The translations under genes were made by a program, and so were the position numbers. This document shows, in pieces, positions 1 through 6,675 of a DNA stretch of 19,024 bases; position 1 is the stretch's first letter; every line of letters starts with the position of its first letter. The notes below the pieces were generated by a model. That model made no database searches, was not told the DNA's origin, and saw only the letters and a program-made list of their open reading frames with translations. The stretch is taken from assembly GCA_024277955.1 (NCBI GenBank), contig JAJRUE010000037.1:1-19024 (forward strand). The letters run 5' to 3'. This DNA comes from Alphaproteobacteria bacterium. GTDB taxonomy: Bacteria > Pseudomonadota > Alphaproteobacteria > Rhodobacterales > Rhodobacteraceae.

Positions 1-1274
1 CGCTGGAACTCGAAATCCGACCGCCCCCGGTCATCACGCCCCGCGGCCATTTCCAGAACCGACGCCACGGTGTGGGCGTTATGGGTGGCGAATTGCGCAT
101 AGATTCGGTCGCTCAGGCCCAGCAGCTTGCGAGCGCAGCACAGGTAGGATACGTCGGTCGCCTCCTTGCGCTGGAACACCGGAAAGCCATCCAGCCCCTC
201 GACCTGGGCGTGCTTGATCTCGCTGTCCCAATAGGCCCCCTTGACGAGGCGCACCATGATCTTGCGATCCAGCTCGACCGCCAGCGCATGCAGCCAGTCG
301 ATCACCGGGGCGGCGCGCTTGCCATAGGCCTGCACCACTACGCCGAACCCGTCCCAGCCGGCCAGCTCGCGGTCGCGCAAGACCGCGTCGATCACCTCCA
401 GCGACATGTCCAGGCGGTCGGCTTCCTCGGCGTCGATGTTCAGCCCCATGCCCAGCGCCGCCGCCTGGCGCGCCAGGTCGCGCACCCGCGGCACCAGTTC
501 GGCCATCACGCGGTCATGCTGGGTGTGGTCGTAGCGCGGGTGGATCGCCGACAGCTTGATCGAGATGCCGGGGTTGTCGCGAATGTCGCGCGATGTGCAC
601 TGCGGCCCCAGCGCCGAAATCGACGCCGCATAGGCATCGAAATTGCGCGCAGCATCGGTCGCGGTCAGCGCCGCTTCGCCAAGCATGTCGTAGGAATAGC
701 TGTAGCCGCGCGCCGCCTGCTTTTGGCCCCGCCGGATCGCGTCTTCGATGGTTTCGCCCAGCACGAACTGGCGGCCCATCTCGCGCATCGCCTGTCCCAC
801 GGCGGTGCGGATCACCGGCTCGCCCAGCCGCCGGATCGCCCCGCGCAGCGTCGCCGCCAGCCCGTCGCCGCCTTCGGCCAGAACCTTGCCGGTCAGCATC
901 AGCGCCCAGGTCGAGGCATTGACCAGTGACGAACTGGACTTGCCCAGATGCGCGTTCCAGGCCGAGGGCGCGATCTTGTCCTCGATCAGCTCGTCCACGG
1001 TGGCGGCATCGGGCACCCGCAGCAGCGCCTCGGCAAGGCACATCAACGCGACCCCTTCATCGGTCGAAAGGCCGTATTCGGCCAGAAACACCTCCATCAG
1101 GCCGGGGTTCGAACGCGCCCGGATGGCCTCGACCAGCGCAACCGCCCGCGCCCTGGCCCGCTGGCGCTGCGCGCGCGGCAGGTCGACGGACGCGCGCAGG
1201 CGGCGCAGAACCTCGCCATCGTCGCCAAGCCGCAGTTGCCGGATTTGGTCGCGAATCTTCTCAAGGTCGCGCAT
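1..1274 (-). CDS. putA: Proline dehydrogenase / PutA, N-terminal part (3' end outside window)
   Basis: PutA oxidises proline to pyrroline-5-carboxylate using FAD and, in the full protein, carries on to glutamate with a C-terminal P5C dehydrogenase domain. Only the first 424 codons are here; the gene runs off the left edge. Visible signatures are GYSYSYDMLGEAALT (about 190-204), GISIKLSAIHPRYD (236-249), VRLVKGAYWDSEIKHAQVEG (341-360) and RKEATDVSYLCCARKLL (369-385), all typical of the PRODH barrel. The protein starts directly in the helical arm region; there is no N-terminal ribbon-helix-helix DNA-binding domain as in E. coli PutA, so autorepression is unlikely. The ATG at 1274-1272 is preceded by GGGAGG six bases upstream. 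The gene is divergent from a Lrp-family gene, the arrangement known for putA/putR in Rhodobacter capsulatus. Whether the second dehydrogenase domain is present cannot be seen. Confidence 0.95.
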   Translation of the reverse strand, partial: MRDLEKIRDQIRQLRLGDDGEVLRRLRASVDLPRAQRQRARARAVALVEAIRARSNPGLMEVFLAEYGLSTDEGVALMCLAEALLRVPDAATVDELIEDKIAPSAWNAHLGKSSSSLVNASTWALMLTGKVLAEGGDGLAATLRGAIRRLGEPVIRTAVGQAMREMGRQFVLGETIEDAIRRGQKQAARGYSYSYDMLGEAALTATDAARNFDAYAASISALGPQCTSRDIRDNPGISIKLSAIHPRYDHTQHDRVMAELVPRVRDLARQAAALGMGLNIDAEEADRLDMSLEVIDAVLRDRELAGWDGFGVVVQAYGKRAAPVIDWLHALAVELDRKIMVRLVKGAYWDSEIKHAQVEGLDGFPVFQRKEATDVSYLCCARKLLGLSDRIYAQFATHNAHTVASVLEMAAGRDDRGRSDFEFQ

Positions 1275-1323
1275 CGCGTGCCTCCCGAAACCTGAATCAG
1301 TCGCCTCAGTCTAGCAAATCCGT

Positions 1324-1373
1324 GTGCGTCTTGTTTCCCGAACTTTTCGGAATTAGAGTGATTCCAGACGCAC
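1324..1373. promoter_or_regulatory. putA-putR divergent control region with symmetric inverted repeat
   Basis: The 127-bp gap between the two start codons (1275-1401) holds a perfect 8-bp inverted repeat, GTGCGTCT at 1324-1331 and AGACGCAC at 1366-1373, with arm centres 42 bp apart (about four helical turns). Inside it is an imperfect palindrome at 1335-1352 (TTCCCGAACTTTTCGGAA, 12 of 18 positions symmetric). Such phasing suits an oligomeric Lrp-family protein that wraps DNA. On the minus strand a possible -10 (TAGACT, 1313-1308) for putA has no recognisable -35, which fits activator dependence. Binding by PutR is inferred. Confidence 0.55.
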
Positions 1374-1401
1374 TTGACCCATACTTGCAGGACTATTCAC
1401 T

Positions 1402-1869
1402 GTGAAAACTGATCCAAACAGTCAATTAGACCGCTACGACAGGAAAATCCTTGATATCCTGTCAAAAGACGGCCGCGCGCCGGTCACCGACATCGCCCGC
1501 CGCGTCGGCCTGTCCAAAAGCCCGTGTCAGGCCCGCATCAGGAAACTGCGCGACAGCGGCGTGATCCTGGGGTTCCGGGCGGTGATCGACCCGGCCAAGC
1601 TGCGCCTCGAACACGTCGCCTTTGTCGAGGTCAAGCTGTCCGACACGTCGGAAAAGGCGCTCTCGGCCTTTAATACCGCGGTCCAGAACCTGCCCGAGGT
1701 GGAACAGTGCCACATGATCGCCGGCGCCTTTGACTACCTGCTGAAAATCCGCACCACCGACATGAAAAGCTACCGCGCGGTGCTGGGTGAAAAGGTTTCG
1801 GCCCTGCCGCATGTGGCCAACACCTCGACCCATGTGTCGATGGAAGCGGTCAAGGACAGCGTCGGCTGA
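1402..1869 (+). CDS. putR: Lrp/AsnC-family regulator, probable proline-responsive PutR
   Basis: This is a 155-residue Lrp/AsnC-type transcription factor. Residues 9-60 form the AsnC winged helix-turn-helix (LDRYDRKILDIL, then DIARRVGLSKSPCQARIRKL). Residues about 70-150 match the ligand-binding RAM domain (HVAFVEVKLSD, then MIAGAFDYLLKIRTTDM). Start is GTG at 1402, with AGGA at 1389-1392 nine bases upstream. Lrp-family proteins bind DNA as dimers or octamers and respond to amino acids. The divergent position next to putA matches the R. capsulatus system, where a Lrp-like protein activates putA, so the inferred role is proline-dependent activation of putA and possibly autoregulation. The symbol rests on context; regulation of the downstream aldehyde dehydrogenase is not suggested, since that gene is convergent and separated by terminators. 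Confidence 0.88.
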   Translation: MKTDPNSQLDRYDRKILDILSKDGRAPVTDIARRVGLSKSPCQARIRKLRDSGVILGFRAVIDPAKLRLEHVAFVEVKLSDTSEKALSAFNTAVQNLPEVEQCHMIAGAFDYLLKIRTTDMKSYRAVLGEKVSALPHVANTSTHVSMEAVKDSVG

Positions 1870-1870
1870 A

Positions 1871-1889
1871 AAGGGCGCTTTGCGCCCTT
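1871..1889 (+). terminator. Short GC hairpin just after putR stop
   Basis: A perfect 8-bp stem, AAGGGCGC / GCGCCCTT with a TTT loop, begins one base after the putR stop codon. There is no T-run directly after it, so it is a weak terminator or an mRNA 3'-end stabiliser by itself. It is the first of a series of hairpins in this convergent gap. Confidence 0.5.
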
Positions 1890-1901
1890 GCCTCCGGCGG
1901 A

Positions 1902-1954
1902 GATATTTATGGGACAGAAGAAGTAGCCGTCTGCTTCTTCTGTCCTGAAATATC
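1902..1954. repeat. Long inverted repeat between convergent genes
   Basis: GGACAGAAGAAG (1912-1923) pairs perfectly with CTTCTTCTGTCC (1934-1945). The stem extends inward by TAG/CTG (one G-U) to a four-base loop, and outward by GATATTT (1902-1908) / AAATATC (1948-1954) across a small internal loop. The structure can form in transcripts of either strand, so it can act as a bidirectional terminator between putR and the aldehyde dehydrogenase gene. I infer from its shape and flanks (CCTCCGGCGG to the left, CCTCGGGGG to the right) that it is two inverted copies of a dispersed intergenic element. Confidence 0.7.
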
Positions 1955-1984
1955 CTCGGGGGTGGGCGGGCCGAAGGCCCGTCA

Positions 1985-2006
1985 GGGGGCAGACAGCCCC
2001 CTTTTT
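1985..2006 (+). terminator. Rho-independent terminator, plus strand
   Basis: GGGGGC (1985-1990), loop AGACA, GCCCCC (1996-2001), then five T. This is a classic intrinsic terminator for plus-strand transcription coming from putR. Just before it lies another perfect hairpin, CGGGCC/GGCCCG with a GAA loop (1967-1981), which can serve minus-strand transcripts of the aldehyde dehydrogenase gene that ends at 2013. Confidence 0.75.
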
Positions 2007-2012
2007 GCGGCC

Positions 2013-3449
2013 TCAGTCTTCCCAGCCGCCCACCGATTTCACCTCGAGAAACTCGTGCAGCCCCCAAAGGCCTCCCTCGCGCCCGTTGCCGGACTGTTTG
2101 TAGCCGCCAAACGGCGCGCCCTTGCTGCGCGACCGGCCGTTGATTTCCACCATGCCCGAACGCAGCCGCCGGGTCACGCGCCGGGCGCGTTCGCTATCCT
2201 GGGTCTGCACGTAGTTCGTCAGGCCGTAGTCGGTGTCATTGGCAACCCGGACGGCTTCGTCCTCGTCCCCGAATTTCATGATCGACAGGACCGGGCCAAA
2301 GATTTCCTCGCGCGCGATGGTCATATCGGGGGTCACGTCGGCAAAGACCGTGGGCCGCACGAAGTAGCCCCGGTTGCGCCCTTCCGGCCGCCCGAGCCCG
2401 CCGGCGACCAGCCGCGCCCCTTCGTCGATGCCTTTCTGGATCAACCCCTGGATCTTGTCGTATTGCATCTGCGACACCACCGGCCCGATATGCCGCCCCG
2501 GCTTCGAGGCGACATCCACCTGGGTCTTGTCGGCCTCTGCCGCCGCCTGCGCCACGGCTTCGTCATAGCGCGGCGCCTGGACCATCATCCGGGTCGGGGC
2601 GTTGCACGACTGCCCGGTGTTCTGGAAGCAGTGGCGAACCCCGCGCACCACCGCCTTTTCGTCGGCATCGGCAAAGATGATGTTGGCGCCCTTGCCGCCC
2701 AGTTCCAGGCTGACGCGCTTGACGGTGTCGGCGGCGGATTTGGAAATCAGCTTGCCCGCGCGCGACGAGCCGGTGAAGGAAATCATGTCGATGTCCGGAT
2801 GCGCCGACATCTGGCTGCCCACCCCCGGCCCGTCGCCGTTCACCAGGTTGAACACGCCCTTTGGCAGGCCGATCGTGTCCACCATCTCGGCAAACAGCAG
2901 CGACGACAGCGGCGCGATTTCCGAAGGCTTGAGCACCATCGTGCAGCCCGCCGCAATCGCCGGCGCCACTTTCAGCGCCACCTGGTTCATCGGCCAGTTC
3001 CAGGGGGTGATCAGCCCGGCGACGCCGACCGGCTCGTACAGGATGCGGTCGTTGGGGGCGTGGTCGCCCAGCATCTGGTCAAAATCGAAGTCGCGCAGCG
3101 CGTCGATGGTTTCCTCGATATGCCAGGATCCCGCGCCAACCTGGGACGTGCGCGAAAGATCCATCGGCGCGCCCATTTCCAGGCTCATCGCTTCGGCCAT
3201 TTCGTCGGTGCGGGCGTTGTAGGCCGCCAGCAGCGCTTCGAGCGCCTCGAGCCGCTGCGCCTTGGTCGACTGGCTCCAGCCGTCAAAGGCGCGCCGCGCG
3301 GCGGCCACGGCGGCGTCGGTGTCTTCCTGGCCGCCCAGCGATATCACCGCGCAGACTTCTTCGCTGGACGGGTCGATCACGTCCATGTCGCGGCCGTTGA
3401 TCGGGTCCACCCAGGCGCCGTCGATGTAGAACTGTTTTCTTGTCAGCAT
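2013..3449 (-). CDS. NAD(P)-dependent aldehyde dehydrogenase
   Basis: This 478-residue member of the aldehyde dehydrogenase superfamily has the usual full length. It oxidises an aldehyde to the carboxylate with NAD(P)+ in the cytoplasm. Catalytic features are present: Asn151 in TPWNWPMNQ (oxyanion), Lys174 in KPSE (cofactor), FTGS at 225-228, Glu249 in LELGGKG (general base), Cys282 in GQSCNAPTR (nucleophile), EEIFGPV at 381-387 and FGGYKQSG near the C terminus. The ATG at 3449 has a purine-rich GGGGGAAG just upstream. It lies 118 bp downstream of the histidine ammonia-lyase gene on the same strand, so the two may be co-transcribed. The substrate is not identifiable; the best general description is the broad aldehyde/betaine-aldehyde type. 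Histidine breakdown by the usual Hut route has no aldehyde step, so the pairing with hutH is unexplained. Confidence 0.93.
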   Translation of the reverse strand: MLTRKQFYIDGAWVDPINGRDMDVIDPSSEEVCAVISLGGQEDTDAAVAAARRAFDGWSQSTKAQRLEALEALLAAYNARTDEMAEAMSLEMGAPMDLSRTSQVGAGSWHIEETIDALRDFDFDQMLGDHAPNDRILYEPVGVAGLITPWNWPMNQVALKVAPAIAAGCTMVLKPSEIAPLSSLLFAEMVDTIGLPKGVFNLVNGDGPGVGSQMSAHPDIDMISFTGSSRAGKLISKSAADTVKRVSLELGGKGANIIFADADEKAVVRGVRHCFQNTGQSCNAPTRMMVQAPRYDEAVAQAAAEADKTQVDVASKPGRHIGPVVSQMQYDKIQGLIQKGIDEGARLVAGGLGRPEGRNRGYFVRPTVFADVTPDMTIAREEIFGPVLSIMKFGDEDEAVRVANDTDYGLTNYVQTQDSERARRVTRRLRSGMVEINGRSRSKGAPFGGYKQSGNGREGGLWGLHEFLEVKSVGGWED

Positions 3450-3556
3450 GTTTCTTCCCCCAAATGTCCCGGAATTGCGTGGCGGCCCAAGGGCCGGTGT
3501 CGGGCGGCAACTTCGGGTCTTTGATCTGGCTGGTCAATGGAAATCGAACGCCGCCG

Positions 3557-3580
3557 GGAAAATTTGATCAAATATTTTCC
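3557..3580. promoter_or_regulatory. AT-rich palindrome over the hutH stop codon
   Basis: The perfect 10-bp palindrome TTTGATCAAA (3563-3572) is flanked by GGAAAA (3557-3562) and TTTTCC (3575-3580), giving a near-perfect 24-bp palindrome with a two-base TA slip. It covers the hutH stop codon and lies about 110 bp upstream of the aldehyde dehydrogenase start. It stands out from the GC-rich surroundings. It could be an operator for the aldehyde dehydrogenase gene or an mRNA hairpin. It is not an FNR box, because the TTGAT and ATCAA halves overlap without the spacer. The rest of the 3450-3567 gap holds no clear promoter. Confidence 0.4.
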
Positions 3581-5109
3581 GCGCGCCCGATCGCCAGGTC
3601 CAGCCCCGCGGTCTCCAGCAGCCCGCCGGTTGCGACCAGATCGCCGGCAGCGGCCAGATCACCGGCCATGAACCGGTCGTCCGACAGTGGCGCGACGCTG
3701 GCGCGCAGCCGGTCGATCACCGCCTGCAGCCGGGCGCTGGTGCGCAGCGGCGCGCGGAACTCGATCCCCTGGCTGGCGGTCAGCAGCTCGACACCCAGGA
3801 TCGCCGACAGGTTCCGGTTCATCCGCAGCAGCCGGAACGCCCCGTGGGCGGCCATCGAGACGTGGTCTTCCTGATTGGCGCTGGTCGGGGTGCTGTCGGT
3901 GGAACAGGGATTGGCCAGGTGCTTGTTTTCGCTCATCAGCGCGGCGGTCGTGACCTCGGCAATCATGAAGCCCGAATTCAGCCCCGGCGCAGGGGTCAGG
4001 AACGGCGGCAGGTCGTGGCTGAGCGTCGGATCGACCATCAACGCCACCCGCCGCTGCGCAATGGCGCCGATCTCGGCGATGGCCAGCGCAATCTGGTCGG
4101 CGGCGAAGCCCACCGGCTCGGCGTGAAAATTGCCGCCCGACACGATGTGGCCCGCCTCGACCAGCACCAGCGGGTTGTCGGTGACCGCGTTGGCTTCGGT
4201 TTCCAGGGTGCGCCCGACCATGCGCAGCAGATCCAGGCAGGCGCCGGCCACCTGCGGCTGGCAGCGGATACAGTAGGGGTCCTGCACGCGCGCGTCGCCC
4301 TCGCGGTGGCTTTCGCGGATCTGCGAACCCGCCATCAGCGCCCGCATTTCGCGCGCCACCTCGATCTGCCCGGCGTGGCCGCGCAGGTCGTGGATTTCCG
4401 GCAGAAGCGGCGCGGTCGAGCCCATGATCGCATCGGTGGACAGGCTGGCGGTGACCAGGCTGGCCGACAGATTCCGCCAGGCCTCGAACAGCCCGACCAG
4501 CGCGCAGGCGGTGGAAAACTGGGTGCCGTTGATCAGCGCCAGCCCTTCCTTGGGGCCCAGCACCAGCGGCGCCAGCCCCGCCGCGCGCAAGGCGTCGCCC
4601 CCCGGCAGGACCGCGCCGCGGTAGCGGGCCTGGCCTTGGCCGATCAGCACCGCCGCCAGATGGGCCAGCGGCGCCAGGTCGCCGGACGCGCCGACCGAGC
4701 CTTGCGACGGCATTTCGGGGATGACGCCGCGCGCCAGCATGTCCTGGATCAGCGCGATGACATCCCAGCGCACCCCCGAGGCGCCGCGCCCCAGCGACAG
4801 AAGCTTGAGCACCATGACCAGGCGAACGATCGCCGGATCGAGCGCGTCGCCGACCCCGCAGCAATGGCTGAGCACCAGGTTGCGCTGCAGCGCCGCCGTA
4901 TCGTCGGCGGCGATCTTGCGGTTGGCCAGCTTGCCGAAACCGGTGTTGACGCCGTAGACCGCGGCGTCTTCGCCGGCGGCATTCGCGACCAGCGCAAAGG
5001 CTGCCTGGACACCCGGCCGCGCGGCTTCGTCCAGCGCCACCGGGCGAGCGTCGCGATAGATCCGCTCCAACTGATCCAGCGTTGCCGAACCCGGCGTCAT
5101 GGTCTGCAT
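3568..5109 (-). CDS. hutH: Histidine ammonia-lyase (histidase)
   Basis: HutH removes ammonia from L-histidine to give urocanate, the first step of histidine degradation. The MIO prosthetic group forms from Ala141-Ser142-Gly143 in GSVGASGDLAPLAH. Other family motifs: Tyr52 in YGVNTGFGKL, QDPYCIRCQPQVAGA, NAVTDNPLV, SGGNFHAEP and PTSANQEDHVSMA. The selectivity pair is Ser81-His82 (LVLSHCCG) and the NQEDH glutamate is present; both favour histidine over phenylalanine or tyrosine. I chose the ATG at 5109 (513 residues), because AAGGGGG sits seven bases before it. A TTG two codons earlier would be only one base from that site. Length is normal for the family. It is divergent from an amino-acid ABC importer and upstream of an aldehyde dehydrogenase. 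hutU, hutI and hutG are absent here, so it may be a stand-alone paralogue. Confidence 0.92.
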   Translation of the reverse strand: MQTMTPGSATLDQLERIYRDARPVALDEAARPGVQAAFALVANAAGEDAAVYGVNTGFGKLANRKIAADDTAALQRNLVLSHCCGVGDALDPAIVRLVMVLKLLSLGRGASGVRWDVIALIQDMLARGVIPEMPSQGSVGASGDLAPLAHLAAVLIGQGQARYRGAVLPGGDALRAAGLAPLVLGPKEGLALINGTQFSTACALVGLFEAWRNLSASLVTASLSTDAIMGSTAPLLPEIHDLRGHAGQIEVAREMRALMAGSQIRESHREGDARVQDPYCIRCQPQVAGACLDLLRMVGRTLETEANAVTDNPLVLVEAGHIVSGGNFHAEPVGFAADQIALAIAEIGAIAQRRVALMVDPTLSHDLPPFLTPAPGLNSGFMIAEVTTAALMSENKHLANPCSTDSTPTSANQEDHVSMAAHGAFRLLRMNRNLSAILGVELLTASQGIEFRAPLRTSARLQAVIDRLRASVAPLSDDRFMAGDLAAAGDLVATGGLLETAGLDLAIGRAENI

Positions 5110-5168
5110 GTCCAAGCCCCCTTGCTGGTGCGCCGCGTCCGCGCAAAGGCCCGGCGGCGGGACGGCTT

Positions 5169-5199
5169 ATTATGTGCGCACATAATGTTTTTCTGTCAA
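5169..5199 (-). promoter_or_regulatory. hutH promoter overlapped by a perfect 18-bp palindromic operator
   Basis: ATTATGTGCGCACATAAT at 5169-5186 is a perfect palindrome. On the minus strand a consensus -35 TTGACA (5199-5194) is followed, after a longish 19-bp spacer, by a -10 CATAAT (5174-5169) formed by the end of the palindrome. A dimeric repressor bound here would block the promoter. The predicted transcript starts about 45-50 bases before the hutH ATG. A degenerate second half-site (ATCTTGTGCGCGC, 5207-5219) lies 38 bp away towards the importer gene. The regulator is not encoded in the window. Confidence 0.7.
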
Positions 5200-5311
5200 G
5201 CGGAACATCTTGTGCGCGCCGGTTTTGCGCGCCCTGGGGGACCGGCGTGACTAATCGGTGGGCAGAAATTCACGCACCGGCAGGAAACGAAAAGAAAACC
5301 AACGCTTTCCT

Positions 5312-5340
5312 TTGACCATCCGGCCAAAAAGTGCGAATTT
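5312..5340 (+). promoter_or_regulatory. Candidate promoter of the ABC importer operon
   Basis: TTGACC (5312-5317), 17-bp spacer, GAATTT (5335-5340), 42 bp before the binding-protein start codon. The -10 is a weak match. No convincing operator was seen next to it, although the hutH palindrome lies about 130 bp upstream and could influence both directions. Confidence 0.4.
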
Positions 5341-5382
5341 CGGCCTCGCGATTTTACCATGATCTGCAAAACGGGAGGAAAC

Positions 5383-6591
5383 ATGAAAAACATGATCATC
5401 GCGGGGGCCGCGGCCCTCGCCACAGGTGTCTTTGCCTTTGCGGCATCGGCGCAGACCATCACGCTCGGGGCGGCGGTGTCGCAGTCGGGCAAGTATTCGA
5501 CCAACGGCATGCACACGATCAACGGCTACAACATGGCCGTGGAAGCGATCAATGCCCGGGGCGGCATCGACGTGGGCGGCACCAAATACCAGCTGGAAGT
5601 CAAGTATTACGATGACGAATCCACGCCCGCGCGCGGCGCCGAACTGGCCGAGCGTCTGATCAGCCAGGACGGTGTCCAGTTCATGCTTGGACCGTATTCG
5701 TCGGGCCTGACCAAGGCGATCGCGCCGGTCACCGAAAAGCACGGCGTGCCGATGATCGAAGCCAACGGCGCTTCGCGTTCGCTGTTCACCAACGGCTACA
5801 AGAACATGTTCGCGGTGCTTTCGACCTCTGAACAATACCTGGCATCCGCCGTGGCGCTGGCCGCCGAGATGGCCGAGGCCGAAGGGCGCGACCCGGCGAC
5901 GCTGAAGATCGCGCTGGCGTTTGAAAACGACCCGTTCAGCCAGGACGTGCGCGCCGGCGTGATGGATGACGCGGCGAAATACGGCATGAAGATCGTCATC
6001 GACGACAAGCTGCCCAAGGATCTGAACGACATGACCCCGACGCTGTCGAAGGTGCGTGCGCTCAAGCCGGATCTGCTGGTCGTGTCGGGCCACTCGAAAG
6101 GCGCCGCGACCGCGGTTCGCCAGATCAACGAACAGAACGTCTACGTGCCGATGCTGGCGATGACGCACTGCGATTCGGCGGACATCATCGGCAAGTTCGG
6201 TGCCGGCACCAACTATGCGCTGTGTGCCGCCCAGTGGGCCCCGACGCTGACCTACAGCGACGACCTGTTCGGCTCGGCAGCGGATTTCGCCAAGGCCTTC
6301 GAGGAAAAGTATGGCTACGCACCGCCCTACCAGGCCGCCGAATCGGCTGCTGCGGTGGAAGTGTTCGCCGATGCCTTCGAGCGCGCCGGTTCGCTTGACC
6401 AGGGCGCCGTGCGCGACGCGCTGGCGGCCACCGACATGCAGACCTTCTACGGCAACATCAAGTTCGACGAGACCGGCAAGAACATCGCCAAGCCGATGGT
6501 GCTGTTCCAGGTTCTGGACGAGCAGCTCAAGGTCGTGGCCCCCACCAAGTGGGCCGAAACCAAGGTGGTCTACCCGCGTCCGCGCAACTGA
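5383..6591 (+). CDS. HAAT-family ABC importer, periplasmic amino-acid/amide-binding protein
   Basis: This protein captures the substrate in the periplasm and delivers it to the LivH/LivM-type permeases encoded next. The ATG at 5383 (402 residues) is preceded by GGGAGGAA at 5373-5380; the upstream ATG at 5359 lacks a ribosome site and would spoil the signal peptide. The N terminus MKNMIIAGAAALATGVFAFAASA is a typical Sec signal peptide with cleavage after ASA, giving a mature start at Gln24. The rest is a Peripla_BP_6 fold (type I, Leu/Ile/Val-binding-protein-like), with GAAVSQSGKYSTNG, YDDESTPARGAELAERLI and FMLGPYSSGLTKAIAPVTEK near the N-lobe binding face. Members of this family bind branched-chain or other amino acids, amides, urea or aromatic acids, so the substrate is open. 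Divergent placement next to hutH makes histidine or a related compound possible, but only by context. Confidence 0.93.
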   Translation: MKNMIIAGAAALATGVFAFAASAQTITLGAAVSQSGKYSTNGMHTINGYNMAVEAINARGGIDVGGTKYQLEVKYYDDESTPARGAELAERLISQDGVQFMLGPYSSGLTKAIAPVTEKHGVPMIEANGASRSLFTNGYKNMFAVLSTSEQYLASAVALAAEMAEAEGRDPATLKIALAFENDPFSQDVRAGVMDDAAKYGMKIVIDDKLPKDLNDMTPTLSKVRALKPDLLVVSGHSKGAATAVRQINEQNVYVPMLAMTHCDSADIIGKFGAGTNYALCAAQWAPTLTYSDDLFGSAADFAKAFEEKYGYAPPYQAAESAAAVEVFADAFERAGSLDQGAVRDALAATDMQTFYGNIKFDETGKNIAKPMVLFQVLDEQLKVVAPTKWAETKVVYPRPRN

Positions 6592-6614
6592 CCGCACAAC
6601 CGATCCGAAACGAC

Positions 6615-6640
6615 GTGAAGGGGCATTCGTGCCCCTTCAC
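6615..6640 (+). other. UUCG-capped hairpin between binding-protein and permease genes
   Basis: GTGAAGGGGCA (6615-6625) and TGCCCCTTCAC (6630-6640) form a perfect 11-bp stem closed by a TTCG tetraloop, 23 bases after the binding-protein stop. No T-run follows (CTTATCTGG). It is probably a 3'-end protecting structure or partial terminator that keeps binding-protein mRNA in excess over permease mRNA, as is common in importer operons. Confidence 0.75.
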
Positions 6641-6675
6641 CTTATCTGGCAAGCAAGCGTCGAGGAAAATCGCGC

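Noticed and set aside
72..1405. Plus-strand open frames over the putA region
   Set aside because: They are antisense to the incomplete putA gene, whose minus-strand translation shows unmistakable proline dehydrogenase motifs.
3563..3572. FNR/FnrL-type box at TTTGATCAAA
   Set aside because: An FNR site needs TTGAT and ATCAA separated by four bases; here the halves overlap.
5359..5382. ATG at 5359 as start of the binding protein
   Set aside because: The preferred ATG at 5383 has GGGAGGAA just upstream and begins a textbook signal peptide; the earlier start adds MICKTGGN before it and has no ribosome site.
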